Positions 35,490-47,200 of a DNA stretch of 64,000 bases are shown in pieces. The notes below the pieces were generated by a model. The model was given only the letters and a program-made list of their open reading frames with translations, searched no databases and was not told the DNA's origin. The DNA comes from Gnetum montanum. Taxonomy: Eukaryota; Streptophyta; Gnetopsida; Gnetales; Gnetaceae. Made by a program: the position numbers and the translations under genes. Where the stretch lies: NCBI GenBank assembly GCA_015680685.1, contig MNCI01001338.1, forward strand, positions 1-64,000. Reading direction: 5' to 3'. How positions within the stretch are numbered: the first letter of the stretch is position 1; every line of letters starts with the position of its first letter.

Positions 35490-36523
35490 TGATGAGTGGC
35501 AAGGTACCCCTACACTCAACCATATGAAATGAGTGTAGCACGCGTGATCTAGTCGAACTTTGCAGAGTAAGTGCCTACACGCCCCATGGAACACTTAGGG
35601 TTAATCGTTCATTGTCTTCCTAGACTTACTTGTAGTTGTCATGGTGTATGGTTAAGTAAGTCCGAGGTATATGATTTTTATATGTTTTTATGTTTATATC
35701 TCCTATGCTATTGAGTTGAAGGGTTGAGAAACTAATTAACTCTAACTAATGAACTAAATCTAAATTACCTAGCATCAGCATCCATTCCCAGTTACCGTAC
35801 ACACCCTGAATTGATGCAACCATGGCTACCAAATGCTAATCATTGCTGGGATTACCACGCATAATGCATGTGCTCAAAGTGGTCGTACTGAGGCAGTTAA
35901 CTAGGAGAAAAGGGTTGAGAGAATCTAATCTAGCCTAAGTGCAATGAGAATCCGTTCCTTGATTATCTGTACACATCTTTCGTGCATGACTACCACTAGG
36001 ATTACCAAGCATTGGTCCTAAGTATGCCACTGGGTTACCAAGTAGTCACACTTAGATGCTCATAATCAAGTCGTACTCCTTTCGTGTTGCAATGAGCATC
36101 CGTTCCTTGATTATCCGTACACATCCTTAGATGCTCGTAATCAAGTCATACTCATTCCGCATTACTAAGAGAGAAAGAAATAAATAACATTAAAGAAAAT
36201 CATATTCCATGCACTGCAAAGTTTATCTAGGAAGTTCGTCTTTATTGCCGTACACAACTTGTGTTCAGGTACAATGTTGCTCGAATAAAGATTCATTCAC
36301 TTTAGGACTCCTACTGTGGGCATATGGAAAATATTCTATCTCTAGAGTAATCAATCTACCAGAGTTTCCCTACTTCTAGCATAGGATGGAGAAACAAGGG
36401 GAAGCCACCTCTTATTTATAGATATGACGACGGACCGTGATATCGTGTACATGGCATCACAGGGGATGACGCGATATAGCATGGGATGCGATATCGCGGC
36501 CTATGCGATATCATGTCTCATCA
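35490..36523 (-). repeat. Element 1 5' LTR
   Basis: About 1034 bp. TATA box complement at 36413-36420, with about 100 bp of U3 carrying GCGATATCGC palindromes (36425-36515). Colinear with 28983-29999 throughout. Confidence 0.93.
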
Positions 36524-36528
36524 CTCGT
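36524..36528. repeat. Target-site duplication of element 1, right
   Basis: CTCGT, matching 28978-28982. Confidence 0.95.
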
Positions 36529-37761
36529 TGAGGTATTTATAGGGCTAGGAGCACGTGAAAGATGCAGTTTGGATGCCACATGTCCTGGGCCCACAAGGTA
36601 TTGACGTGTGCATGCCGCATGGTCATGCAAAGTTGATTGATTGACGAACCTGCCACGCTACAATCATGTTGTTGAAACTTGAGATGTGTGCCAATGATTC
36701 AAACAAAGAGTGAAGCAAGATGATGTAGCATTGTTGCCTGCTACACTATGATGTGGAACGTAGCATATTTGCATAGCGTAGCTGCTTGCTACGCTGTGTA
36801 GCGTAGCATGTTGGCGTAGCATAGCTTCCTACTACATTATAGAGTGTAGCATGTTGGCATAACGTAACTACCTGCTACGCTATGTAGTGTAGCATAGCGT
36901 AGCCATCACTTTGAAGAAGAAATTTGCTTCGAAGTTGATTGCATGTGCTAGAAGTCTTTGAAGTGTATAGGCTAACTCTGCATGTTTGCTACACTATGCT
37001 ATGCTACGTAGTGTAGCACACCGTAGTAGTTGGCCTTAACTACAATTTCCAACCTTTGATATCTGATGATCATGCTAACAATCTGCAACATTTGTCATCT
37101 ACGAGGTGAAGCTTTTGAACTTGTTGATTCTTCATTTTGGAGATGCCTTTTGCTATTCTTGCATCGTTGCTATGCTGTGCTATGCTACGTAACATAGCAG
37201 ACATCATAGCTTGCTTTTTGCTTAATATGCTACTTTTCTAGTGAGAGGAGCTTTGCTGAAGGGCTTGAAGTCGAGCGAAACAATTATTTTTGAAGGCTAG
37301 AGATACTAATTGAGTGTAATTGAGATCACTAAGTAAGCTGAGCCCCCTTAGATTGCTCTTGCTACACTGTGCTACGCTTCGTAGTGTAGCATAGCATAGC
37401 AGTCTATCTTGCAATAGTTCACAATTGATTGCCTGAACAACTATCTCTCGAAGCCTGCTACGCTACATAGCATAGCGTAGCATAGCAAACTTCTTGGCTA
37501 GAAAACTTGCCAAATTGTTTCGCACATCTTGAGCACCGCTGAAAACTCCATGCATCGCTTTTGAGTAGGTTGTCAACTAGATGAGCTACCCAGGTGGGTA
37601 GGCTGGAGAGTTTGTTGAGCTTGTCAACACTGGGTGTAGAAAACTTGCCAAACTAGACAGGCTAAACTTAGAGCATCCATTTCTTGCCGAAGTGTCATGA
37701 CGCTGCTTGAATTTTAAAGACCTGGTGAAGCAAGAATGACTTGAAAATTTAGGGTGTTTCA
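36529..37761 (-). mobile_element. Element 3 LTR, U3 and TATA part
   Basis: On the minus strand the sequence runs from TGAAACACCC (37761), preceded by the purine tract GACAAAGAGGGGCCA, through a palindrome-rich U3 to a TATA box (complement of 36534-36541) and then, across element 1, into 28977-28294. U3 holds many copies of GCTACGCTATGTAGCGTAGC-like palindromes. As there is no second LTR in the window the start is inferred from the purine tract. Confidence 0.6.
36725..37490. repeat. Palindromic GCTACGCTA / TAGCGTAGC repeats
   Basis: Clusters at about 36725-36903, 36985-37030, 37170-37200, 37365-37405 and 37455-37495, each made of CTACGCTATG and TAGCGTAGCA arms. Related GCTATGCTA motifs recur in the putative introns at 44660-44830, 46845-46880 and 47545-47630. 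Confidence 0.85.
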
Positions 37762-39139
37762 TTGGCCCCTCTTTGTCGACATCTGGAGGATGGACCTGAG
37801 AGACACCGACAAAGAATACAAAACACCACGAAAGACAGAATACTAACATTGCTCTTTGGTGATCACCAAGAGATCACTTAGTTGTGCTTGAGAGTGTTGC
37901 ATTGGTTATGCGGGGGAAAAGAGAAGGGTCAAGTAGGGAGGGAGGAGGTTCAAGAAAAGGTAAAGGTGAAACTTAGTAGAATCCCTCGTCGAAGTGTTTG
38001 TGAGGGAGTTGTTTGCATGGTCACTTTTTCTTTCATTGACCTTCAACCTCTCGTCGAAATGCTCAAAGGGGGTGATTACGAAACAACTTGTGTGCCATTT
38101 TTTAGGCACATTTTTTTGCATGTGAGCTTTTGCTCTTTTATGATTTTGCCTTTTTTGTTTTGCCATTTACATTTGCAAACAACCTTGTTTTTGCAGGATA
38201 GGTGTTTCTTTCCTGGGATGAGTTGTGTTACATCCACATGGGGCTTTAACCTGCCTATAGATGCTTCCCATGTGGCAAGCTATGTTACGTGCATCATGGA
38301 CTTTGTGGTTGAGCATATGGGAGGGCTTGATAAGCATTGGAAAAAGTTGGTAAAAGAGGGGGGAGAGTGAATCGTGAGTGTAAGGGATGAGATAAGGTAT
38401 GCAAAAGGGAAGGATAGGATGTGCACTTAAAAGTAACTAAGCTAGTTAAGACAACCATCTTGTAATGTTGTAGCATTTGCTGCCATGGAGAGATGCACCT
38501 TCAACTGACGCCCCTCTAGTATGCACCCTGCAAACACAATAGAGGGAAAACCAAGAGAAACAACCATGATGCAAATCGAAGGCAAGGGTCTTGCTATGGA
38601 CGCTGTTGGGGCAACTGATGTCATTGCTGAGTCATGCAGTGTCTAAACCAAGAAGGCCAAGAGCGGCCTTGGTAGCATCAGCGTGGAGGAGCTGGCATCA
38701 AAGAGGTTCGGAGTTACTATGAGTGTAGATGCTCAAGAATCCCTTCCAAAGGCACACATTCTCAGTTCAGCTCTGAGATTGGCTACCCAATAGCTAAAGA
38801 TCTTCTGAGCTTGGATGCTAACAGGGGCTGGAGGTTAACAAAATCATGGCTAGGCCACAATACTGCTAGAACTCTAGCAGTAGGCGATGACCAAGGAGGC
38901 TACTGCCAGGGTGCTGAGCCGTGATGGTAGTAGGTCCAAAGGGTCAGCTTGATGTTATACGACATCTCCGGAGGATCAGCAAGATGCCAAGAGCAGCAAC
39001 GTTGCATATGTTCTTGATGGTGTTATCATGGCATCATGAATTGCATTCGGGAACTACAACACCCCACCCCATGTCGGAACTGTGCACACTCGCTCGTTGT
39101 ATATCTTTGTAGATGCATGCTGAGGGCGTGCTGCAAACC
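37762..39139 (-). mobile_element. Element 3, 3' non-coding region
   Basis: Between the tandem array and the LTR. An open frame at 37882-38370 on the plus strand has no recognisable domain, and codon structure is unconvincing. Otherwise nothing identified. Confidence 0.5.
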
Positions 39140-39780
39140 CAATTTAAGGTCCTGGTAGATCATGGTGTGTTGGTTTAAGGTCCCAATAGACTGTTGTGCT
39201 AATTTAGCGTCTTAATAGACCGTATGTGCCAGTTGAACGTTGTAGTGGATGGTGGATGAGCTAGTTTAAGGTCCTAGTCGACCATTTGTGCCAGTTTAAC
39301 GTCATAGCGGACAAGCTTACCTTTGCCAGTTTTACGTCGTAGCGGACGTTTGTTTGCTAGTTTTATGTTGCAGCGGATGAACTTTGCTAGTTTTAAGTCA
39401 TAGCAGACAAGCTTACCTTTTCCAGTTTTACGTCGTAGCAGACGTTTGTTTGACAGTTTTACGTCATAGCGGACAAGCTTTGCCAATTTTACGTCATAGC
39501 GGATGAGCTTACCTTCGCTAGTTTTACGTCGTAGTAGACATTTGCCATCTTTTCTAGTTTTACATTGTAGTGGACGTTTGTTTGCCAGTTTTACGTTGTA
39601 GTGGATGAGCTTTGCTAGTTTTACGTCATAGTAGATGAGCTTACCTTCGCCAGTTTTACGTCATAACGAACGTTTGTTTGCCAGTTTTATGTCGTAGCGA
39701 ATGTTTGTTTACCAGTTTTATGTCATAGCGGATGAGCTTTTCCAATTTTACGTAATAGCAGACAAGCTTACCGTGTTCAT
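39140..39780. repeat. Tandem array A, about 19 units of 30-36 bp
   Basis: Units of CCAGTTTTACGTCGTAGCGG followed by ACGTTTGTTTG or ACAAGCTTACCTTTG, drifting to AGTTTAAGGTCCTAGTAGACC at the left end. It begins just after the integrase stop. The core AGTTTAAGGTCGTTGCGGAC is shared with array B at 43330-43930. Confidence 0.9.
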
Positions 39781-39784
39781 TCTT

Positions 39785-42700
39785 TAGATGTAGTACAACT
39801 TGAGATATGAATGATTCACCATATTTGCGAACTCGTTGCTGTCCATGTCTACCATTTTGAAGGCACCATTCCAAAGGCTTTTGTGACCATGTATGGACCT
39901 TCCTAGTTTGCTGAGAATTTGTTCATATGCTCATGGACAACCTTGAGAATGAGGTCTCCCTTCTGTATTGGTCGTTGATGTGGATTTGCATTATGTTTTT
40001 TCCGTTGCTTGTTTTGGTAATGCTCTATGCAACTTAGTGTTTGTGCATGCTCCTCCTCTATTGAGTCGAGGTCGATGATCCTCGACTCATTACTCTAGGC
40101 TTCACTTATGACATCTGATAGGATCATCTAGAGTGATGGCACCTACAATTCAAGAGGTAACACTGCTTTAGATCCATACACAGGATTATAAGGTGTCTTA
40201 CCTATCGCAGTCCTGCATGTCGTTCTATAAGCCCATAGCACATAGAGGATTTGCTCATGCCATCGCCTCTTGCTATTGTTAAGCATTCTTTTCAGCAAGT
40301 TGGTGATGGACTTATTTGTAGCCTCTACCTTTCTGTTGCTTGTAGGTAATATGACAAGGAGAATGATTGCCTGATGCCAAGATTACTATAGAAGGTTCAG
40401 GTTTCCGCACTATTGAATTGTGGCTTGTTGTCGGTTACAATAGTCATAGGAAGCCCAAACCTTGTCACGATGTTGTCTAAGATAAAGTGGCAAACCTGCT
40501 GCGATGTGGTCTTCCTCAGGGGAATAGCCTCAACCCACTTAGTAAAACACTTAGTGGCAGTGGTGATGAAGGTATGCCCTATGGAAAACTTAGGCGTGAT
40601 AGGTCCTATGAGGTCTAGTCCCCATTGCTATAAAGGCCATGTGATCTATGTTGGATGTAGCTCTATAGGTGATGTGTATGAGATTTTTGTATCTTTGGCA
40701 CATGTCACATGTCTTGACCTTGGCTAGGCAATCATGCTCCATGTGAGGCCAATAGTACCCTGGGCATTTGATTTTTGCAGCCATAGCCCTAGGTGCTATG
40801 TGTCCACCACATAGTCCCTCATGTACCTCATTAATAACCTTCTTCACTTGCTCCTCATTTATGCATGCCATTCATATCCTGTTACAGGAGCGCTTGCACA
40901 AGGCATTGTCTCCCATGAGCACGTATTGCCGAGCATGCTAATGGATAGCATCTCTCTGGGCAGATGTTGATCTGCTTGGGGGCTCGTCGTGTTGCAGGTA
41001 GGCTTTAATGTTGGCATACCACTCCTAGGTATCCATAGCACTGACAGAGGCTACGTGTGCCACCTGAATGATAGGCTCCGCACACTTGGTAATCAAGTTT
41101 GGTAAATTCATGAACAAATGTGATGAGACATTTAACACTAGGGTGGCTAAGGCGTCTACTACGGTGTTTTCATTACATGGCATGTGTTGCACATCCGTAA
41201 TTGCAAACTATTTAAGTAGGTGTTTTGCTAAGTCGTAGTAGGGTTGTAGATGTACAGCTTTGCAGGCATAGACCTTGGTGATTTGATTCACAACAAGTTG
41301 TGAATCTCCACGAATCTCTAGGTGTTGTATGCGTAACGCTTGGGCAACTAGGAGGCCCCTGGGTAACCCCTCGTACTCTACAACGTTGTTCGTACAAGGG
41401 AATGTAAAATGATAAGCTAAAGGATGCATTTCCCTAGAGGGGAAGGAAATGATAGCAGCTACATACCTTCTCGTGCGGTCGAGGCACCATCGAAGTGTAA
41501 AGTAGCTTCAACCTGCGACAAGATGGCATTGATCGTGCTAACATGCTCATCTAGGAATTCAAGATCTATGATTGCCTGATCATCGACGGGTGAAGTCATA
41601 AGTTGTGTCACTATAGCTTTACCCTTCATTGATGATTGGCTCACATAATGCAAATCAAATTCCGCTATTATTGCTTTCCACCAGGTTGTCCTGCTACTTT
41701 CATACAGGTTGTTTGTGATAGCCTGGAGTATGTTGCTTTTGAAAATAATGTTAATCTTGCTACAAAATAGGTAGTGTCTCCACTTCTTCAATGCAAACAC
41801 TAAGCCAAGGCAGTTTCTCTCCACCTCATTTTATTTCACCTCATATGCTATCAGTGCATGACTTAGGTAGTACACTAGTATCTCAAAACTGTCATTCCAT
41901 TTCTAACATAACAGTGCTACGATAGACGTGTCCAAGGTGGCAAGGTAGATGAAGAAAGGCTTATCCCTCTATGGTGGGTAAACAGTTGGGAGGTGCAAAA
42001 TCTCTTTCTTTAGATCATCAAAGGCTTGTTGACATTGAGTTGTCCATTTGAAGTTAACCCCTTTCTTCAGTAGATGTTGCATGGGGTGTAACTTGTCTGT
42101 CAACTTTGCTATAAACCTTCTAATGAATTGAATTTTACCTTGTAACCCACGCAGCTCTTTAAGATTTGTCGGAGGTGTCAGGTTGACGATGGCCTTAATT
42201 TTATCAGGGTCCACCCGTATCCCAACCTCTGATAGTACAAACCCTAACATGCACCTGATTCTCACTCTGAAGACACTTTTTAGGATTGAGGCGTAAATCA
42301 TGCATTTGGCAACACTTGAGGACTACCCCTAGATCCCGGGGATGATTAGAAACCTATTTAGATTTAACCGCTATATCATCTACGTAGTCGTTCAGCATTT
42401 CTAGGATGTAGTCATTAAAGATGTAGGTCATGGCTCACTGGTAGGTCACTTCATTATTTTTGAGCCCAAAAGGCATCATAGTGTAACAAAAGGTACCCCA
42501 TGGCATCACGAAGCTTATTGTTAATTGATGCTCAAGGTTAATGAAAATTTGGTTGTAGCTAGAGAAACCATCTATGAAGGATAATAGAGCATGACCAGCC
42601 GTAGTGTTAATGAGTTGATCGATACTTGGAAGTTGGAAATCGTCTTTGATCGTTGCCTTATTTAGATCCTAGAAGTCTATATAGATTCGTACTCCTCCCG

Positions 42701-43247
42701 TTTTCTTAGAAACTACAATGACATTGGACACCCATTTCGAGTAATCAACTGCCTGGATGAAACCAGCCTAGTATAGCTTGGTGATTTCATCTCGTATAGC
42801 CAGTGCAATCTCTGGTTTGACCTTACGAGCCTTCTACTTGACTGCTTTTATGTGCGAGTCTAAGATGATGTTGTGCTATATCAGCCTCGGATCTAAACCT
42901 GACATGTCGTTGTATGACCATGCAAAAACTTCAATGTTGTCTTGTAGCACTTTGGCTACATCTTTATGCATTTGCGAATCCAAGAGGGAACTAAGTTTCA
43001 ACGTTTTTACCTCCCCCTTGGATGTGGTCACAGACATTTCGATGAGTGGGTCCTTAGTTACATTCCCAACCTCTAAATCTAAGGTTTAGACTAGATGCTC
43101 AGGCCAGTCTGGGGGTGTTTCTAAGAACGTTATGGTGCTAACTGTGTATAATTCCCAGTCTATTAGTTCTAGGTTCAGTTGTCTTGCGAGTTTGCCATGT
43201 GGACCTGCTACAGCTAACAGTGAAGAGAGATCATGATGGAGTTCCAT
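39785..43247 (-). pseudogene. Element 3 pol: reverse transcriptase, RNase H, aRNase H, integrase
   Basis: Starts at ATG 43247 just after an acceptor-like ATCTCATTTTGGCAG on the minus strand. Reverse transcriptase (about 43000-42270) has SKWVSNVIVVSKKTGGVRIY, FIDGFSSYNQI, MPWGTFCYTMMPFGLKN and YVDD. The connection and first RNase H lie at about 42300-41460 (ERNCLGLVFALKKWRHYLF). A second RNase H at 41470-41200 has NVVEYEGLPRGLLVAQ and IRGDSQLVVNQI. Integrase has an H-H-C-C zinc finger at 40871-40640 (VHEGLCGGHIAP, CDMCQRY), core Asp in DLIGPITP, Asp in IVTDNKPQF, Glu in VEATNKS, and the C-terminal end LKLYYI at about 39785. Several TAG/TAA stops and frameshifts make it non-functional. Confidence 0.9.
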
Positions 43248-43329
43248 TCTCGCTCAACCTGCCAAAATGAGATGAAAGTTTTGTTAAGAGGTACCTATTT
43301 GTAACAATTATGCATGGTGAAAACTTGCA

Positions 43330-43930
43330 AAATAGCAACTAAATGCCAACAATAGACGTAAGTATAAAGTATGATGTAGAGTAATAAAATTTGCTAGTTT
43401 AAAGTCGTGGTGGACTATTAAGATGTAGAAATGCAAAAATGCTAATCTAAAAGTGTAAAATCGCCAATGTAATAATGCAAAAATACTAGTTTATCTTCAT
43501 TGCGGACTACTTAGACATAAAAATGCAAAACTGATAATATAAAGAATGGAATGTTGCTAACGTAAAAATGCAAAATTGTTGATGTAACGATGCAAAACTG
43601 CTAGTTTAATGTCATTGCGGACTGCCAACTAGTTAGAGTACTAGTTTAAGGTCGTTTCGGACCACCTAGATGTAGACATGCAAAACCACTAATATAAAGA
43701 ACGAAAAACTACTAATGTTAAAATGCAAAACTGTTGGTATGTCAATGTGAAACTGCGAGTTTAATGTCATTGCGAACTGCCAACGAGTAGAAGGTTAAGA
43801 TAGCTAGTTTAAGGTCTTTGCAGACCGTTAACTAGATTGCAACTATGCGTTAGGGTTGCTAGTTTAAGGTCTTTTCAGACCATGGAAAATGCAAGATATT
43901 TTTTTTTCGTGAAGGCAAACGGCTAGTTTG
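43330..43930. repeat. Tandem array B, diverged units with the array A core
   Basis: Copies of GCTAGTTTAAGGTCGTTGCG followed by GACC and a CTAGATGTAAAAATGCAAAA-type tail, about 8 units of roughly 60-100 bp. It lies in the protease-RT spacer just upstream (minus strand) of the pol start. Confidence 0.8.
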
Positions 43931-44073
43931 AAGCATGTCAAAGCTCTTCGCCTAGGCCCACCGGTGTGAATGCAAACAATGCTACGATGTCGTGGCGAAC
44001 ATGCTACATTGCACGGAATACTCTGCATTAAATAGAGAGAGATAATGACAAGTTTCCTTTTCACCATTGTGGC

Positions 44074-44080
44074 TATAAAT
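44074..44080 (+). promoter_or_regulatory. TATA box of the opposite-strand gene in element 3
   Basis: GGCTATAAATAGGG, matching the plant TATA consensus, about 136 bp upstream of the first ATG (44216). A pyrimidine/CA-rich leader follows. It points away from the element's own genes. Confidence 0.65.
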
Positions 44081-44215
44081 AGGGATTAACCCTTGGTAAA
44101 CTCATCATTTTCACCGTAATAACGCAAAGCCCACATTCGGAGCACAAAGCGATTTTTTCCAATAGAGAGTAGGGCGATTTAAGTAGTAGCGAAGATAGAA
44201 TTAACAAGTGAAACA

Positions 44216-47200
44216 ATGGCTCTTAGGAAAAAGCACAAACACCTAGCACTTGCTAAGGTTGAAGAAGTAAAGGAAACCCTAGGACATGTGACGTAGGCAC
44301 ACATCGCGGTGCATGAGGAGATGCCATTGACCCAGTAGGCTGTTGTGCTTCCTCTAATTTTTTGTCTCTATTATTTGTTTTTGTTTTTATTTGTTTTGCT
44401 CCTACAATTTTGTTTAGCTATTTGTGTATTTTCTGTCATCGTATTGTTGTTATTTTGGCCCTTACACCGTCGTTGCTGCTGTTTCGTCCATGGCGGATGT
44501 ATAGACGTTACGCTAAGGTTACATGCAAGATCGTCTGGACCACCATCACTGCGGCTGTCATTACCATAGACGTTTGGACGATTTGAGGCATTAGCATGTA
44601 GATAACGTAGCGTAGGACCCTTGGGAGGGTTTGGCCATGTGTGATGTGACAGTGTAATACATGTTCTATCGTGGCGTAATGTTAATCGCTTTGTTAGAGC
44701 TAATCGCTTCATTGCTACGCTAAGCTAATTTCGCTACGCTATTGCCTTCATGTTTTTTGCTATGCTATATGCCTGAAGGAAATCACGCTATGCTATATGC
44801 TAAAATGCTAGCCTTGCTATGCTAGATGTAACTTCCACCCGGACATGGTGCTAACATTTGCTATTGTGTTGCATAGGATAGCGTTGAGGATGATTTTGAT
44901 CGTCCTTGAAATCGTAGGGATCCTGTGCTGCATCAGCGAACTAGTGGCCAATGTTCCTCTGCCCCATACGCATGTGGGATGATAGGTGATCAGGTTCTGA
45001 GAAGGAGCGCAGGAGTTCCTGCAATTTCTTCTCCAACACTTTAGCGTGATCGTTTGGTCACACCTAGCGGAGGAGGTAGTGGTTGCCATAACAGAATCCT
45101 TGTTGCCTAGGGCAAATAAGGATATTTTGAGATTTTTGATGGATGTAGCAATCAACAGTGGGTAGGGAGAAGGATCCAGTCAACGTCCTAGAAATTTGAG
45201 GAGTTTGGCCTAGATCTAGGATATGCCCGAGTATAATTGCTACCATCTCTACAACACCTTTTTTATCTTACGTCACATGGGAACATGCTTTCAAAACCCA
45301 CTAGGAACTGTTTACTATGCTGGCGGGTGAGTTTTGTAGCCGCGTTCCACTATGTTATGCAATATTTGCTATGCTAGTCAAATGTTAACAGTGTATTTCT
45401 GTTACCAGGTTTTTTATCAATGAGAAGGGGTTTCATGGCGATACGGATGCATTGACCTTAGCATAGATGACACTACAAGAGTTTTCTTCCATTGAGAATA
45501 TACGTGCAAGTGTGATAGGTCAATGCGTGGGTGAGTACAAAGCCTAACCAACTCGGTATCCCAGATTCTACAATAGATGCAAGGAGTCTAGTTGGTTGGA
45601 TGAGGGATGGATACCCTTTAAGCTGATCATCTTCAAAGATGTCTTGATTCGTCTTCTGCCATTCCCATCACCATTTAAACCTGGTAAGATAAATAATGAA
45701 TTGCTACATGTTTGAGTGTCATTACTACTAACTGTGCTAATATCTACAAGGGCAAAAAAGTCCCAGGAGGTGACAGTGATTACCTCTGGGAACCAGGAGG
45801 CTAATGTCTTCTTCAAGTATAGGGAAGTGGATGAGAGCCAACACTGGATATGCAGCGTGGCCTCGGAATCCCTGACTGGGCACCTTCAAGATGCTAGGCT
45901 CATGGATTTGTTCCTGGCCCCAAACCCAAGTGTCCTTACCGTTGAGATGCTCGCCCTAGCGGACTCCTTATCCAAAAGGTAGACCACTTCTGCACACGTG
46001 TACACGGTGTGTGGGTGGTCCTTGAGATTAATGACCAGCTATCTACAGACCTTTTCGGCATCCCTACTGATGGCATCTCTATAGGGTCAAGGACCAAGAG
46101 AGAGTTGAACTATTAGAGGGAGGATATTGAGGAATGGAAAGGGGTTGCAAAGGAGTGAACGCAGATCTCTATGGACAAAGTCAAGCCGATCACCACCAGA
46201 GAGGTTTATCCCATCTTCTGTGCTCGTGCTTTTCCCTAGTTGCTTTCCCAGGGAAAGATCATGGGGATTGAACAAGCTTGGGTAATGCGGAAGGTTATGG
46301 AAAGGGGACCCTCTACAACTAGGCTGAACATGTGTGTAAAGGCTTGCGGACTGAAGTGGTTACACTTCATAAGAAGTAGGTGTCCAGCTTTAATGTGTAC
46401 TACACCTTCTTCATAGCCTTCTTGCGGCATTTCATGGAGTTTTTGGTAGTCAATGAGAACGGAGTCTGGGTTATGTGAGATTGCAACCAAATCTCCAAAC
46501 CATGGATCTACCAAGTATTTTGGACCACCTGAGCCCAAGATCCCCTAGAAGCTATTGGGAAGTCGTTCTCTATGACAACTAAGGATCGGGTGGCCCGCAA
46601 CTTTCGTGGCTAGGATAGCATGGGAGGGGCGCTCCCTGCCATTATCGGTAGAGTATCGTAGGGGAAATGCCTCATCGCTGAGAAAATGGCTACTAAGTTG
46701 CAGCGAAGGAGGCCTTCTTTGACTAAGGAGACCCTCCGTATGGAAGAAGAGGAAGGGCGGACACTACGGTTTAAGGTACGCAAGATGCAACCTCTCATCG
46801 GTAAATTCTTATGTTAATTTCTTCACCTATTTTGTTAATTCCTACTACATTATGCTATGCTAAATAGCGTAGCACCTACTTTAAGCTAACGTGGTTTAAG
46901 CTAAATGCAAATATGTTGTTTTTTTTGCTACCAGAGGAAGAAGAAGAAGAAAGACGACGAAGAAGAGGTGTTAGCCCCAAAGATGGGGATGGCAAATAAA
47001 GACGTGGGGGGCCCAATCATAGAGGAAAGGGCCCCAATCAAGAGGGAAGGAGATCCTATCACTAAGGAAGGGGCTCTTGTTATCAGGGAAAATCCTCCTA
47101 CTGACGAGGAGGACATTTTTGGAGATAAAGAAGAGTCTCCTATGGATGAAGAGGATGTTGGTGCCTTGAAAAGAAAGGCATCAGTGAATAAAGAGGAAGC

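Larger units (their letters stand above)
28983..36523 (-). mobile_element. Element 1: Athila-type LTR retrotransposon with gag and protease only
   Basis: A complete 7.5-kb insertion with LTRs at 28983-29999 and 35490-36523, LTR ends TGATGAG..CTCATCA, and a perfect 5-bp target duplication CTCGT. It reads on the minus strand: 5' LTR, tRNA-Asp-type primer-binding site, gag, protease, about 2 kb without coding, purine tract, 3' LTR. There is no reverse transcriptase, RNase H or integrase, so it must have moved using enzymes from a relative. Its gag and protease are close to those of element 2, which has a full pol. The LTRs differ at roughly one site in ten in the part I compared (first 120 bp), mostly transitions. 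Confidence 0.92.

Noticed and set aside
37882-38370. 162-codon frame in the element 3 3' region as an accessory gene
   Set aside because: Hydrophobic and Cys/Phe-rich without a recognisable domain, no promoter or splice context, and overlapping open frames on the other strand.
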